From assembly GCF_030463565.1 (NCBI RefSeq), contig NC_134644.1:150499967-150563966 (forward strand): a stretch of DNA of 64,000 bases, in the 5' to 3' direction. Below, piece by piece: positions 24,059-37,119 of this stretch. The position numbers and the translations under genes were made by a program. The stretch's first letter is position 1; each line of letters begins with the position of its first letter. The notes below the pieces were generated by a model, which worked only from the letters and a program-made list of their open reading frames with translations, did no database searches and had not been told where the DNA came from. This stretch comes from Pelecanus crispus (lineage: Eukaryota > Chordata > Aves > Pelecaniformes > Pelecanidae).

Positions 24059-25492
24059 ATGACAGGGCAGAGTCTGAAGGCTTTATCTGAAGCGAATTTT
24101 GAAGACAATGAGATCAGCATCAACGTTGGAGGCTTTAAGAAAAAGATGAGATCCAACACATTATTAAGGTTCCCCGAGACCAGGCTGGGCAAACTGCTGA
24201 GCTGCCACTCAAAGGAGTCGATACTGGAGCTCTGCGACGACTATGATGACACGAAGAATGAATTTTATTTTGACAGGAACCCCGAGCTCTTTCCTTACGT
24301 GCTACATTTTTATAACACTGGCAAGCTCCATGTGATGGGTGAACTCTGTGTGTTTTCTTTCAGCCAGGAGATTGAATACTGGGGAATCAATGAATTCTTT
24401 ATAGACTCCTGCTGCAGTTACAGCTACCATGGGAGGAAAATGGAGCCAGACCAAGAGAAATGGGAGGAACAAAGTGACCAGGAAAGTACCACATCTTCTT
24501 TTGATGAGATTTTGGCATTCTACAATGATGCCTCTAAATTTGACAAACAACCCTTTGGAAACATCAGGAGGCAGCTCTGGCTCGCTTTGGATAATCCTGG
24601 GTACTCAGTCTTAAGCCGAATCTTCAGTGTCCTTTCGATAGTGGTGGTGCTGGGCTCCATCGTGACCATGTGCCTGAACAGCCTTCCAGACTTTCAGATT
24701 GTTGACAGCAACGGGAACCCCGAGGAAGACCCTCGCTTTGAAATCGTGGAACATTTTGGTATTGCATGGTTCACTTTTGAACTGGTGGCAAGATTTGCCG
24801 TAGCTCCTGACTTTTTAAAATTTTTCAAGCATGCCCTGAATTTGATTGACCTAATGTCTATCCTTCCATTTTATATTACCTTAATTGTCAACTTGGTGGT
24901 GGAAAGTAGTCCGACTTTAGCAAATTTAGGCAGGGTTGCACAAGTCCTGAGACTCATGAGGATCTTTCGCATCTTAAAGCTTGCTAGACACTCCACAGGT
25001 CTCAGGTCTCTTGGAGCCACTCTGAAATATAGCTACAGAGAAGTGGGGCTTCTTTTACTGTACCTCTCTGTTGGCATCTCCATTTTCTCAGTAGTGGCTT
25101 ACACCATTGAGAAAGAAGAGAATGAGGGGTTAGCCACCATCCCTGCTTGTTGGTGGTGGGCTACTGTTAGCATGACCACAGTTGGCTACGGGGATGTTGT
25201 GCCAGGGAGCACTGCTGGCAAGTTGACGGCATCTGCATGCATCCTAGCCGGTATCCTAGTGGTAGTGCTTCCCATTACACTGATCTTCAATAAATTCTCC
25301 CACTTTTACAGGCGTCAGAAGCAGTTAGAGAGTGCCATGAGAAGCTGTGATTTTGGTGATGGCATGAAAGAAGTTCCGTCAGTCAACTTAAGGGACTACT
25401 ATGCTTATAAAGTTAAATCCCTCATGGCCAGTCTTACCAATATGAGCAGGAGTACCCCCAGTGAGCTGAGCCTGAACGATTCACTGCATTAG
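24059..25492 (+). CDS. KCNS2: Potassium voltage-gated channel modifier subunit S2 (Kv9.2)
   Basis: A complete intronless coding region of 477 residues, the same length as I recall for human KCNS2 and close to it along the whole length. Kv9.2 is a silent subunit: it does not form functional channels alone but joins Kv2 subunits at the plasma membrane and changes their gating. Domains seen: T1/BTB tetramerisation domain at about residues 18-120, with the zinc motif HX5CX20CC (H91, C97, C118, C119); S1 about 185-206; S2 about 229-250; S3 about 258-280; S4 voltage sensor about 289-312 with arginines at roughly every third position; S5 about 327-349; selectivity filter TVGYGD at 374-379; S6 about 388-412. 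In S6 the usual PxP is PIT (405-407), the silent-subunit signature. The start is the ATG beginning MTGQSL, with A at -3. No frameshift or stop interrupts it. Confidence 0.98.
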   Translation: MTGQSLKALSEANFEDNEISINVGGFKKKMRSNTLLRFPETRLGKLLSCHSKESILELCDDYDDTKNEFYFDRNPELFPYVLHFYNTGKLHVMGELCVFSFSQEIEYWGINEFFIDSCCSYSYHGRKMEPDQEKWEEQSDQESTTSSFDEILAFYNDASKFDKQPFGNIRRQLWLALDNPGYSVLSRIFSVLSIVVVLGSIVTMCLNSLPDFQIVDSNGNPEEDPRFEIVEHFGIAWFTFELVARFAVAPDFLKFFKHALNLIDLMSILPFYITLIVNLVVESSPTLANLGRVAQVLRLMRIFRILKLARHSTGLRSLGATLKYSYREVGLLLLYLSVGISIFSVVAYTIEKEENEGLATIPACWWWATVSMTTVGYGDVVPGSTAGKLTASACILAGILVVVLPITLIFNKFSHFYRRQKQLESAMRSCDFGDGMKEVPSVNLRDYYAYKVKSLMASLTNMSRSTPSELSLNDSLH

Positions 25493-28395
25493 TGTACAAG
25501 TTTGACAGCAGTTTGCATGAGAGCTATCAAGAGCTGTGTTTATAAATGTTTTCCTATTTGTCTTCTTTTTTCCTAGAGGATAGTGTTGCTGACACTGCAC
25601 TAACTTTGCACTTGAGAAACTAAAGACATTTCTATTACAAGTTGACAGTTTGCACATTTTCATCCTGTTGCATAGGTACTAACTGCTGACTTTTCCATAC
25701 AAATGTTACCACTTCCATGACACTAGTGCTAGCGGTATAGTGATGATCTGTTGCTTTGTGCATTTCCTCATCTGAGCAGAGAAATGAACGCACCCAAGTG
25801 GAATAAAAATTCTCAGCTGTGAAACGAGTAATGAAAAAATCACCTATCACCTATACTGGTATCTGTACTAGTGTAGGATTTCCCATGCATTTTACAACAG
25901 TTTAAAACAGTCACCTGTGAATCACTGACACGGGAACACTTTTCCCTATCTTTCTGACCAGTAATTCTGATTGTCACATGTCTGAAAACACCTCTGAGCT
26001 TCACATTTCAACGGAAGTTTGCTTACTCTTGAGCACATGTGTTAAAAACTGGGTGTGGGTGTTCTTGTTCTGAAATGTTATGTATGGTAATATTTTTCAG
26101 AAGCTCCTAAGCATAGGCCTACCTCTGCTTCCAAGATTAGGTCAATACTGAGCCCTCTGAAGAAGCCCACCCCTCATTTTCAGATAGCTACATATTCAAA
26201 GACTACATTTCCACAAGTGACTCTAGGTATGGAGGCCCATTAAGACACCACAGGTTCCCATTTCCAGAAGTGATCAGCACACAGCTCGGTTCACACAGTG
26301 AAGCTGAAGATATATTTCAGTCCATCAAAATGGTTCTGAGATTAGACACACAAAAAACCGTGGGTTTTCAACAATTAGAAGCTCCAGTGAAAAACTTGGA
26401 TTTGTTTAATGAAGCAAAATATTCCCACATGAACAGTACAGGCAGCATTTTAGGAACTGACATTCATATACTGCAAAAAGACTAATTATAAAGATGCCAT
26501 ATGTGATGCTGAGATATAAAATCTAATTTTATCAGGAAAGCTTGAAAGCAGGTGTTGATGGCAGACAATTCCATTAAGCTTTCTGCCAAGGAAACTGTAA
26601 AGCAAAAAAAAACCCCTGTAAGTCACATTTTCCCTCAGAAAGGAACTCACAACTTACAGCTAAGGAAGAGTATAAGGTCCTCAGAAAGAAAAAGATAAGG
26701 AGCTTAACACTGCACTCACTGTGGGCAGATCCTCCTACCTGCTTCTGCAACGTAGTCGATTTAAATCCTTTCAAGGGCTGGCCTGTACTTCTTTTTTTTT
26801 TTAAAAAAGACACAACAGAGCAGATCATCTGGGTTTCAAGAATAATCATGAATCTGCATAAACTTATTTTTTGAGCGCGCAGCCTCTTCCCTTATGCAAT
26901 TGTACAGAGATCAAACACTTGTAGCCAACAGCCACTGCTTCCCTCTCTTTATTTTTCTAGGGATCTGTGCTATAAAACTATGGGCATTCAGTGGGGAGAA
27001 CAGCATTTCTCTTCAGATCCTGCTGCTTTTGCATCCCATTTATTACATATAATGTTGCAATTAATTTTTTTTGGGGGGGAGGTTTACTTGTAAAGACTAA
27101 AATAGAAAATAAATTCAAACTAGTTAGAAGAGAAATTAAAATACTACAGCTAAAATTGTCATGTTGGGAAGCCTGGGTTTGTATACCACAACATGGAGTG
27201 GCCTAACTGTCAGAATAAAGCAAATATGATACAAATAGGTAATTCCCCTTTTTAGGCTATTAGAGGTTGCTGTCTGGTCTGGATCTTTTATGTTGTTGCT
27301 GTATCAGCTCCACCTAAAAACAGAAAGCTGAGCACCCAGGATCAGATTCCTGTATGCCCAGTGATCTATCACAGAACACACACTGTGAAATAACTATTCC
27401 CCTCCCCGCCACATCATTTCCCTTGAACACCCTCCCCTCACATCAGTTTGTAGTTGATTTAGGCCATGAAGTGAGAGGGAAACCATCTAACCTTACCAAA
27501 TAAAACTCTTGGGGATTTCAACATAGCCTGCACAAGTTATAAAGTCAATAGGTAAGACGTTGCTTGCTGTCCCTGAAAATCGAAGAGCCATATGCATGGC
27601 CCTGAAGATAGACTTAGATAACCCAAATTAGGTGTCCGAACTGAAACATTTTGATAAGGTGTTTCACTTCTGGAGGGCTGGTTCAAGTTCTCTGCTGGGT
27701 CACAGGCATAAATTCAATAGTCCTGTCCCTGCTTCATATTGCATGTGTGTAAACTATCATACACCTACAAACACCCGTCCAAAACACAGCAGAGCACTAG
27801 GTTGCCTGTTGGATTGACATACCATGAAAGAAATAAGGGAAGGAAGAGATGGGCTTGTGCAGCACATACACTCCAGTTGGGTTACATGCTGCAAGGGTGG
27901 CAAACTCTCCCACTGGTGTCAGGGACACTGCAAGTTCTCACTAGGTCTGTTGGTTGGGAGCCTTCAGAGAATCCAGCTCTAAGCAGTGGTTTTATCTCAG
28001 TTGCACAAGCAGTAGATTCACAGAGTTGAAAACCAATGACTTTCAGGGCAGTTATTTGAAGAGACCTGTAAACTTGCCAAAGAGTCACAAATTCCCTCAG
28101 CTGTTGCTGGTTTAGCATTGCAAAGGTTGGATCCAAACTTTGCAACACATCATTTCAATAACCTATAGCTTATCTTACGTTCTAGATTTATTATTATTCG
28201 TAGGGCTGATGCTCTGTCATTTCTGCAAATATTGAATGGAACGTGTCCAAATTGTGCTTTACTAAAGAAAATGAAATGCCCCAAGGAATTATGACTTTTA
28301 TTGTACTGGTTGAAAGGAATTTTCATTATTGCTTTTTTATATAAGTGCTTTGGATCAAAGACACTAAATAAATAAAGTACTGAAATTTAATATGT
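25493..28395 (+). other. KCNS2: Probable KCNS2 3'UTR
   Basis: AT-rich non-coding sequence after the KCNS2 stop, with no introns or coding exons apparent. The right edge is set by a tandem AATAAA pair at 28367-28376. An earlier AATAAA at about 25802 could give a short form. Extended neuronal 3'UTRs are common, so the transcript might also run to a later site near 29.95 kb. The extent is inferred. Confidence 0.5.
28367..28376 (+). terminator. KCNS2: Tandem polyadenylation signals, KCNS2
   Basis: Two overlapping AATAAA hexamers (28367-28372 and 28371-28376), followed within 30 bases by T-rich sequence (TTTAATATGTTCTTATT). This is the best poly(A) signal downstream of KCNS2 on the plus strand. 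Confidence 0.5.
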
Positions 28396-30467
28396 TCTTA
28401 TTATCATGACAATGACTTTACACAGTACACAGGAATTCCCTTCATAAACTTAACTAACTCCATGTTAAAAGTAGTCAGATTTTTGCTCCCCCCTCCTCCA
28501 GAAGAGCATTCCAGAGCTGTGCTGCTCTCCAAGACTTGTGCAACTTTTAGCATAATTTTATTAATGGCTGCTTTGTATCATTTTTTTTCTCATGCTACCA
28601 CTGTTCTTTAGTGTAAATATTTCATTTTCCTCTTAGTGTTTGCATGTATGGTGTATTTATAGACAGCAACCATATGCCCTTACATGCTTATTTTCACGGG
28701 ATTATACCTGCCAAGCTTCCTTTTAGTTTTCTTTTTGCAAGTCGTGTTTCCCTGACCATCCTAGGGGATGTAGCTTTTTTTTCAGCATTATTTCTGCATA
28801 GATTTAATCTGTTTGAGCCGGCGTTGTACAGTGTTGTACCACTTTGTACAGCAGTTTTAATATTTGCTTATGACAAACAGAATTTGTCACTGAGGAGGAT
28901 AACAATTGTTCCCATTTAAGTAACGTTGTTGTCTTAGCTCCCCCAAAATATCTAGGTAAGAAAGAATGAGGCACACCTTTCCTGCCATTTTATGAAGTAA
29001 CCTCTATTCTAGGGCTCAGTCCAGCAAGTGCTGAGAATCCTCATCTCTCCTCAAAAAAAAGTTACAGAAAAATGTTTACACTTGGAAGGAAAAATACAAT
29101 CTCTCCAAAGCCTCAATAAGGAGAAGAGGTGGTGTACTTTTTGAGTAGTCGGTACTTTTCCTGGACTTCTTAAATAACTGTTTTGTAAGAGCAGGGCATC
29201 TTCACGTCTATAAAAGAGCGGGTCAGAAATGAGGGCTGCTTTCTCCGGTGTTTGAAACTTGAAAATTGTTCTGGTCAGAAATCTGCTTACTATGGATGTG
29301 CCATGTAACGAAATGCATTGCACTTGGCATGTGCTCCTCCTGCCTTGTGATGCTCACCTTCCTGGCACCAGTGAAAATGCTCCTACTCTCTTCTGGCTGA
29401 GAGCTTTGAAGTGCTTAAATGAGGATTATGGTAATATTTCAAACGAGGCAACTTACTTTATTGTTAGAGAATCTTGATTTCTGGTACAAATCTAGGCTAT
29501 TATGACAGTCAGAGATGTCCTTGAGAAGCAATATGTTATATTATTTTCCTGAGATGTAAAATCCATATATAGATTGTGATTAAGCTTTTTAATGCATGTT
29601 CGGATTTTGTATTGCCTGGTTTATTATTCACTTACTTTCATCAGTTGCTAATTCTCTCTTTCCCTGCAGACTATTTTATCCATTTAGAAAGCAGACTGTC
29701 TTTTCCTCACATATTATATATAGTGTGAGCTACTTCACATTGCAAACTTAAAAACAAAGAACTTTGCATTTAATTTTCCAACTTTAAAATCTCCAGTATT
29801 TGTATCTTTTTGTACAGGACTTTATGAGACTGCAGGGAACTACTGTATCTGGTGCTCTTTGTACTGCATTTCTTGTCCCAGTAGTGTGTAACACACTCAA
29901 GAACTTCAGCTTTGTGCCACAAAATGGAAATTAAATGCATAAAGAAGTATATTTCACCAGGGATTAAGAACTGATTTAAGTTTCAGGATATTCTGAGTAT
30001 GCGTTATAATCAAAGAGAAGCCTGGATCTCATTGTGAGGATAGGTTTCTTTTAATCATATACATCAGGCTACACTTCTATTTTTAGAAATGCTCTTAATT
30101 GGGGGGGGACACCCACATTTTTCAGTTGAGCAAATAGCACAAGCTTCTTGTTCTCTACCTCACAGGCTGGGGACTAAGCAATGTACCGACAGCACTTGTA
30201 GGTGCTAAATCAACTTGACATGACCTTTCATCTCTTCCAAAACAACCCTCATCCTTAGAGGCCCCAGCTGTGCACATGTAAGCTGCAGAAAGCCCCTGGA
30301 GTAACTGCTCTTGCTGTGCTAGTTATCTGTTTCCTTTCGCAATATTCCAGACTTTAATCTACCTTTGATGGTACTTTCAAACAAAATTCAACCCACAGTC
30401 ACCACTCATACCCCTCGGTGAGGTGTTGTGCCAGAACTATTCTTTTCTCATCATGTTATTCTTCCTT
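28396..30467. other. Gene-free DNA, possible extended 3'UTR
   Basis: T-rich on the plus strand with ATTTA-like elements. A variant poly(A) signal ATTAAA is at 29930-29935. It could be the distal part of a long KCNS2 3'UTR or simply intergenic. Open reading frames (up to 91 codons) show no domains. Confidence 0.4.
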
Positions 30468-30670
30468 CCCCCCCCCCCCCCCCATTTTATGCACCTGGCT
30501 TCCCATTAAGTTACACCAGAAATTATCTTGATCTCCTGTAACTTATTTTCAAGTTGCCCACTATTTAGGCAGGGCTAGAAGAATATTCCCACCCAGTTTC
30601 TGAAATGTCCTTTCCTGATTCTGCCTTTTTCCTTTAAAAAAAAAAAAAAAAGAAAAATTAAAAAAAAAAA
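30468..30670. repeat. Poly-C and poly-A simple tracts
   Basis: A run of 16 C (30468-30483) and, about 150 bases on, a run of A interrupted by GAAAAATT (30636-30670). These are simple sequences; the A tract could be a retroposon tail, but no retroposon body is recognisable next to it. Confidence 0.8.
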
Positions 30671-33600
30671 GATGATGCTTCTCACCTGAGAATAATTTAC
30701 TGGGTTAACAATGCAACAACAGGCAATACATTATTCAAAGCAACAGTCCTTTGCTTAGTTGATTCAGAGACAGCCATACTGTCTGTGCCTTCAGAGCAAT
30801 CATTGAGTTTGTTAAGAAACATTACCCTCGTTAAGGATTGTGGATCTCTTCACCTCTCATATATAAAATTATGGATCATCAACTGGAAGAGGTAACCTCC
30901 AAACAGTCTAGAAAGTGTTTCCCAAGATAGCGTGACACCACTGGCAAAGGTCTGGCTCTGGTATTTATTTCTCCTGCTAATACAGAGGGTGGAGAATTGT
31001 CTCACAGGTGTTGAAACTCAAACTGAGCTCACACTGGACACTGCAGAAATTTGTTTGCCTGACATCGCCTCACCCTTTACACACAACCCTAAATCATTTC
31101 AGTCCTCACTTGGATAAATGCATGCATCTGGCTATAGGAGGCAGTGGCACAAATCCAACACTTCAGCTTCACAGAAGTGTAGAAGAAACATCAGCACCTC
31201 CCACTCTTTTTTTTTTCCTTTCAGAGTACCAATTTGGCTTCTCACTGATCGCTGTTCAGAAATAAACAGGACTAAGTTTTTCAGGGATTGAACAAAGTCT
31301 GCTATAAATCTGCCAATTTCTTCTGTATATCTAAAGCACCCTGAGAGAGCTGCCCATTTTCAGATGCACGGTCCAACACCTGCTTGTGGTCACCCACACG
31401 TGCAGGTGCTCTGTGCGGTGCGCAAGTCTGTGTAGTTCTGAGCAGACTATTCCACTGATTACACTGTTGACCCTCAAAGAAAAAATTTAATCACATCTGG
31501 AAGATGAGTGGTACTCAAACCTCATGGTTTGCTTACCAGCAGCCACTGCTCTGCCCGTGTTAAGTCCCGTACCTCTTGCTTCACCCTCTCTACCTGTTTG
31601 TTGAATCCTGACATGGCTGTTCCTGCAGCCCCCATGACAGATGATGAACGGGTGATGTGGTGGGGTTGTCACATAGCCAAATGAGTGGCTGGAGTTCCTG
31701 ATTCAGGAATGTCAATCCCACCAACTTTCAGTCGAATGTGTCCTTTTAAATTACTATGCTATTTTTGAAATTCATGTTCTGTCCCATTCTAGGAAATGTT
31801 CTGAACAGCAACACCCTAGCATAGCCCCTTTAATGACCAGCCATTTAATTACCAAGTAAAGCCTAATGCATTTCTATTGTACCAGTGCCCAGGCATTCCA
31901 GATCAAGGGCTAGCACCTCCGTACATTAGGTTTTCCAGGTACGGCAAAAGATAATACGTCAAAAATGTGGCTTACTTTTGGGAAAAATCCATTCTCTGTG
32001 TTGCTTGTTTCTTTCTTCTTTCCATACCAAGGCACAGCTTCTTACTGTCGCTGTTAGTATGATCCTTTCTTAACATTTTGATCCCTACCCTGAAAACCAG
32101 AAGGAAGAAGCCCTGGATGTATTTTTCTCTGGGAAGTGGCTCTCGGCATTCCCTGTGGGAGCACGCTTTAAAGAAGACAGCTGAAACCTGGAAAGAGGCC
32201 GGTGCCACATGCAAGCACCTGCAGGAAGGGTGGGTCATCCCCATCCAATTCCCCCTTCGGCACCTCCTCCTCTCTTGCGCGGTCAGTGGAGGGGCAAGGC
32301 AGGCCCCACAACAGGAACATCTTCAAAGAGCCCCAGTCAGGATGCAGCTCCTTCTCCGATCCTTTCATATGCAGCCTGGCAGGTGAGCTATCAGGTTTGA
32401 CAGTTGGTTTTTGCATGGGACTTCTCAGCTGTGGTACTGGAAGTGCTTTATAAGTATAGGGCAATTTTGTTTACGCTTTTGGTGGCAAAAATGCACCGAG
32501 CCTTCCTTAGACTTCTGTTAGCGAGGGCAGCCCCACTCCCACTCTCACATTCCCCAAGCACAATAAACTGGAACCTCAGTTCCAGTACTGGAGCTCTTGG
32601 CAGCACTCCCAGGGCAGTGCAGGGGAGCACAAAGGACACCTCTTCAGGTGAGCTGTTACACAGCACCGGCCCATCCATCAGCACACAAAAATACAAATGT
32701 GCTTCCTCACACTTGGCAGGAGCCTCAAAGCACTGAAACCATTTATCATGCCAGGAGATGGGAGTCATGCTGGGAAAAGAAGGTGGCACGTGTTTCTAGG
32801 TGCATTTGATTTTCTTAAGAATCCCTTTAGATTCAGAGAGAGGTCAGTCTAGACACACCAAGAATATAGAAGAAAAAGGCTACATGCTTTGACAGAGAGT
32901 TAATGTTTCCTGAAACAAGGTGTCTGGGATATCTGACAGTTTTTCTTCCTGAGAAAGCACAACTCAAAAAGAAAAATGCATCTCTCTGTCCTGCTAGAGA
33001 ACGTGAGGAAAAAAAGCCACAGTGAAAGAAAGATTAGTCTACTTGGATTCTGCGCTTTTTAAATAAAGCATTAATCCTATACAGTCCAGAAAAGAAGAAT
33101 AAACCTGAACAGAAAGCAAAGCTGCAGGTGGAAGAGTGTTCAGATTCTCTGCTTACCAATTGCACAGGACAGCCATGTCTTGCATGGTTTCATTTAGAGG
33201 TCTGGACCAAACATCCGAGGCCAGCTTCCCAAAGTTTAGATTCCCAAATTTTTAAGCATGGCTAGGGGTGTTAGGTGTATCCTCCCCTCACTCAGGTCAG
33301 CAACAGGGAGCTCTACGACTTGAAGTTGGCTGCCTTACGGTATTTTGGGGGGAGGTGAGTAAGCAAGTATTAGGAAAGTAAGGCCACACAGCTTGTGTCA
33401 CTTGCTGTGCTGAGGGGACGTGGCCGCTGTTTGGGTCTGCAGGACAGTGCACGTTCAGCCCTGAGCAGCTTCATTTCCACTGATCAGGACAGAAGCTGGA
33501 AAGCGGCTCAGAAACACAGCAGTGCTCGCTTCTTAAATACGACTGAATTGTCGTTCCACGTTCTAGAGCAAAGAGCTGAACTAAACACTTTAGTTCAGCA

Positions 33601-36600
33601 TCTGTCTACAAAATAAAGTATTAGTCAAACACTTTGCCAATGAGACTTCCTCCTACTTCAGCTGCAAAATGGGACCTAACTGTTGTGCTTTTTTTGGAGG
33701 CAGTAACTGTAGATAAGTGCTATGAGATGTATAAAAATTGTGTCAGCTGATGGGCTGAATAAATCAATGTTAACAACATTTAAAAGGCTTCAAACTTATA
33801 CACACTGTTGGAATAGATCTGCATTAATTGTTGGGATGCAGGGCTACTGTATTGCTGATTCTATGATCCTAGAAATCCTCAATTACTTATTTATTCCAAT
33901 AATTACGTATTTGGGGGATGTTTAATCATCTGGGTGTCAACAAAAGAGTTACGATTACACTAACTAGGGAGAAAAAGGTTTATCGAGTCTAATACAATGC
34001 TATTGCCATCAATTTCAGCCACATTGTGGAATATAAACAGCCCAAAAAGCTAATGTATTTCTACAAAAGCTCAGCAATCAGTGGTGGATGAGCTTCCTTC
34101 ACAGGAAAGGTTGCTGAAAAAAATACAACAGGCACATAGTCCATCAACTTTTTCTAGCACGGACCCATAGTGGGTTACCAAATTACTTTTGGTTGGTTTA
34201 GAGTTTCTAACGGGATGAGAGAGACTCTTGGAATGAGTCAGAGCAATATTTCATCTGCATTTACTGAAATACTGAACCAGTACTTACTGCAATGGAGACT
34301 TCTGTTCACTTTTCAGAGGTATATCGCGTTTGGATTAAGCAATTATACATTTATATAAATCAGTGCAGTGTTAAATATTAATACAGTCACCTCATTATTT
34401 TCTGGATGGTCTCAAGAACTTTATTCTGTAAAGATCAACTAACAGGAGAAACAAACCAAAACTTTTCCCAGATTTTAGACTCAGAAAAATTAATTGTATT
34501 TATAAGTACAGAGTTTGATTTGTTTCTGCATTTTTTAATACAAAACACTTTGAAAAATTCTAGTCTTCTGTAGTTTCAGCAGGGAAAATTGGTAGATGAC
34601 AAATATGACTTATCTACAGACTGAAACAAGGCCTGCATTTTAAAAAGAATCTCATGCTTTTGGATATGGTTGCTAAGAAAAATGGTATCTCTGCTTAATC
34701 CTTCTTTAAATAATCTCTGACCTCCATAATCTCTGGACTATGACACCTGTGTTCACGTGCGATGAGAGATCAAAAGGACGCCTCTTGCTGTTAAGCCTGC
34801 ATACCCCATTGTACTGTAATAAAAATGAAGTATCAATTGATGCATCACACTAAAGGCTTAGTGTCAGATAAATCCAATCAAAAGCTTTTGGTCTCTCCCT
34901 TTGATGTATTGGCTGCGAGTTTTTCCTTAACAGTAACCATGCAGGCTTTGGAAGCCCAGGAGGAGTGCAAAGCAGCAGAAAGATCTGAAGAGGGGAAAAA
35001 GTAGCGTTATAAACACTTGAGGGCCACAGCCATCCTCCCATGCATCGGTCCTCTTGGTGACACCAAGGGAACGAAAGGACGAAAAAGAAGTAGAGGGGCT
35101 GTGTTCGTGTGTGTGCCTGCGCACACCTGTGTACAGCAACAGAAAGATTTCACCGGTCAGCTCCGAATACCGGCCCTGAGGGGAGAATCGGGACTAGGAG
35201 GGCTTCGCTTCCCTCTGGGAGTTGGGTAGGGAGAGATACTGTGATATAAAATACCTGTCCCTAGAAGAAATATCCACAGGGAGAAGAGTCCAGGTCTTTA
35301 GTAAAGAACATATGGTTTAATTGACAGAGAAAAATATACCCAGCTACATTAGCATGTGGCCACGTATATTTACAAATTTATTTCTGAAGTTGTGACACCT
35401 AAAGAAAAAAATTTTGAAGGTCGCTGGGGTCTGCAGTACACGAGTAAATACCATTAACATTTTCCCCCATTGTGACAGACAGAAAACCAGCATTTGAGCC
35501 CAGAATCAGATTAGTTTAATTCTTTCCAATGTTTTCCTGCTGGCTGGCTCCAGGCAGCTCCCTGCTTACTGCCCGGTTTATCCCCTCTGACTTTTCTGTG
35601 GCCTTTAGGAAGGCCTGTTTGCACTGAATGAGTACCAGCACCAGGCGAGAACTCTGGCCGTTTGCCTACAGCACATGAAAACTCCCTGCTCCCACCGTCA
35701 CTTCCAGCAAAGCTAAGCCTAGTGCCTGCAGTAAGAACTTGGGAGGCTGAGGGATAGCGCCACGGGACTAAGGAATGTCCTGGCACAGGGCATGGAACCA
35801 TCGTTAGCTGATGCCATTACACAGACTCTTCTACCACACCGAGATAATTTCCTGAGGGCCGCTAAACGTCTTTTATACATCAATATAAAAATGGACACAA
35901 GGAACTTTTTCCTTTCCAAGGGTTAAATGTGACTTTCAGATACAGCTTGGTGTGGGCAGGCCTGCATCTGCATGGGGGGCTATGGCCATGCTGCAGTCCT
36001 GCCAGCAAAGCAAAGTTGCATCAGAAGCCATTTGCCGCCGCAGCCTGGCCTCGTCCCCGAGACAAGGAGCTGGCTCTTGCAAGGCTTCCTACACCACAGG
36101 TACTGGCTTGAGCATGGTGCTACCCTCACGCTGACCAACAGCTTCCAGATTCACGCTAAGTGTCTCAATAGCAAAGCGCTACCCACTGCTTCACGTGGCT
36201 TCCTCACGCTTTGCAGGAGCCTCAGCGCCTCCACCACAGCAGGGGAGGGAGAGGAGGAGGAGGGTAGGAGGGGGACAGTGGTTCCCAGCAGGGCACAACA
36301 CTTACGCGACCTCCTGAGTAGGTGTACAGCTCATTCAGCCCTCTTGATAAAACCCCCTCCACCCATACCTGCCCGGGGCTAGAGCATGGAAAGTCTCTCC
36401 ATGCAGGGACAAACATCTGCAGTCAAAACCCTCCATGACCCCAGAAAGGAGTGCGGGAGGAAAGGAGGAGAAAACACCACCCTTTCAGTGACTTTGACTG
36501 GGTTTTTCTTCTGCGTTTATTAACTTGGCACTGCTATGGTATGTTTCCATATATAAAATTTTAAAAAATTAAAACTTTTATCTTTAAAAGTGGTAACTGA

Positions 36601-37119
36601 ATAAATAAAGCACAAATATAGGAGAGAACAAACATGAATGGAAGAAAATCAGATGTGAAACGGTGACGTAGAACAGTAAGTTACATAGATGGCTACCTGA
36701 TTAGCTTTTGTCAGCCAACCCTTTTTTTTCTCACATCCATACTTAGCCTCATAAGCCACCTGGCCAGGTGCAAATGCCATATGCTTTTTCTTTTCTCTCC
36801 AAATAAGTTATTTTTTTAATGATCTCTTTCCTCCTGTTTCTGTGACAAATATAGCTCTTCTCTAACCCAGAAGACTCTCTAAGGCCTAGTGAAAAAGCAT
36901 GAATCTATCCTGAGGAATTTGTGAGGCAAGCAATGGAAAAAAGTACCTAGTAACTAGTCTGTCTGGGACTAACAAATATTCTGAAAGAGAAAGATTTGGT
37001 TAGAATCTGAACATCCCATATTTTCAAATGAAGGGAAGACAGGACAGCCGAGGCTTTACTTCAGTGATCTCTGAATAGGAGAATAAAAGCGGTTGCTGAC
37101 ATTTGCCTTTGTGCCCAAT
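30671..37119. other. Gene-free DNA between KCNS2 and STK3
   Basis: No supported exon on either strand. Open reading frames reach 136 codons (35972-36382) but overlap others in several frames and show no recognisable domain. No CpG island, RNA gene or intact mobile element was seen. Confidence 0.45.
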
